A stretch of DNA of 64,000 nt from Sthenelais limicola (lineage: Eukaryota > Annelida > Polychaeta > Phyllodocida > Sigalionidae). This document shows, piece by piece, positions 63,937 to 64,000 of the stretch; the stretch's first letter is position 1; each line of letters starts with the position of its first letter. The position numbers were made by a program, and so were the translations under genes. The notes below the pieces were generated by a model, which saw nothing but the letters and a program-made list of their open reading frames with translations, was not told the DNA's origin and ran no database searches. Where the stretch lies: contig OW804096.1 of NCBI GenBank assembly GCA_942159475.1, positions 16,888,906 to 16,952,905 of the forward strand. Reading direction: 5' to 3'.

Positions 63937-64000
63937 ACATGTTATTCACTGGTGTCCGTGGATGAATATATGGTGGATTTCAACATGCAGGATTCGGCGA
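63937..64000 (-). other. Predicted upstream exon, donor side, open at window edge
   Basis: Minus-strand sequence ending CAGTGAATAACATGT|GTAAGTAAG, a near-consensus donor at 63936-63931. All three frames are closed by stops within the visible 64 bp, so it looks like 5' UTR. The exon continues past the end of the window. Confidence 0.4.

Overview
The window looks like nuclear DNA from an AT-rich invertebrate animal genome, probably marine. The evidence is a eukaryotic tRNA-Ala with internal pol III boxes, 5'-truncated poly(A) LINE copies with target-site duplications (TSDs), GT-AG splice signals and very dense short DNA transposons. I cannot name a phylum. No prokaryotic, organellar or CRISPR-like content is present.

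Layout. Bases 1-56.4 kb are intergenic repeat mosaic. I use provisional labels. A: ~405-bp element, inverted ends starting GTGATGTGTTTCAGGAAAAT, 24 copies, 4-bp A/T-only TSDs. B: ~235-bp element, ends GGGTCAGATTTTCAGAAAAT, about 30 copies or fragments. C: element with ends TTAAAGCTGCATTCTCAG carrying 69-bp tandem units, three main copies. D: ~340-bp element, ends CAATAGGGGA, 12 copies, carrying GCGCAT and ATGGCGGC motifs. E: 200-bp repeat, two copies. F: short retroposon-like unit with an (ACTC)n tail. G: ~335-bp element, ends TTAGGC/GCCTAA. H: element with GCAAT-rich subterminal arrays. I: ~100-bp palindrome. J: long-inverted-repeat element. K: ~135-145-bp hairpins with ends GAATG/CATTC. M: 300-bp repeat, two copies. 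Family orientations (+/-) are arbitrary but consistent within a family: A is + when GATTTTGAGATATC lies near its left end, B is + when GGCAGCTGTACAC does, D is + when the ATGGCGGC end is on the right.

LINE remnants lie at 7.2-8.1 kb and 18.8-20.0 kb (both L1/Tx1-like, minus strand, with TSDs and poly(A)), at 11.1-11.6 kb (CR1/L2-like C-terminus), and probably at 15.2-16.2, 40.7 and 47.4 kb. One intact tRNA-Ala(TGC) gene sits at 38.0 kb on the minus strand between D and A copies. Satellite tracts lie at 9.8, 11.7, 14.9, 30.7, 35.5, 39.9 and 53.8 kb.

From about 57.1 kb to the right edge the short DNA elements vanish. Here the minus strand has compatible splice signals for a transcript entering from beyond base 64000. 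It has non-coding exons at 63937-64000 and 61136-61224, then an open frame joined across 60619-60706 and 59149-59240. The predicted product is short and unrecognised.

Most of the longer ORFs in the window are products of tandem repeats or simple sequence. The most unusual signals are the K hairpins with shared architecture but unrelated arms, a hammerhead-ribozyme-like core in an insertion flanked by a 16-bp duplication, a minisatellite grown from a transposon terminus, and a perfect 59-bp palindrome written into a LINE reading frame.
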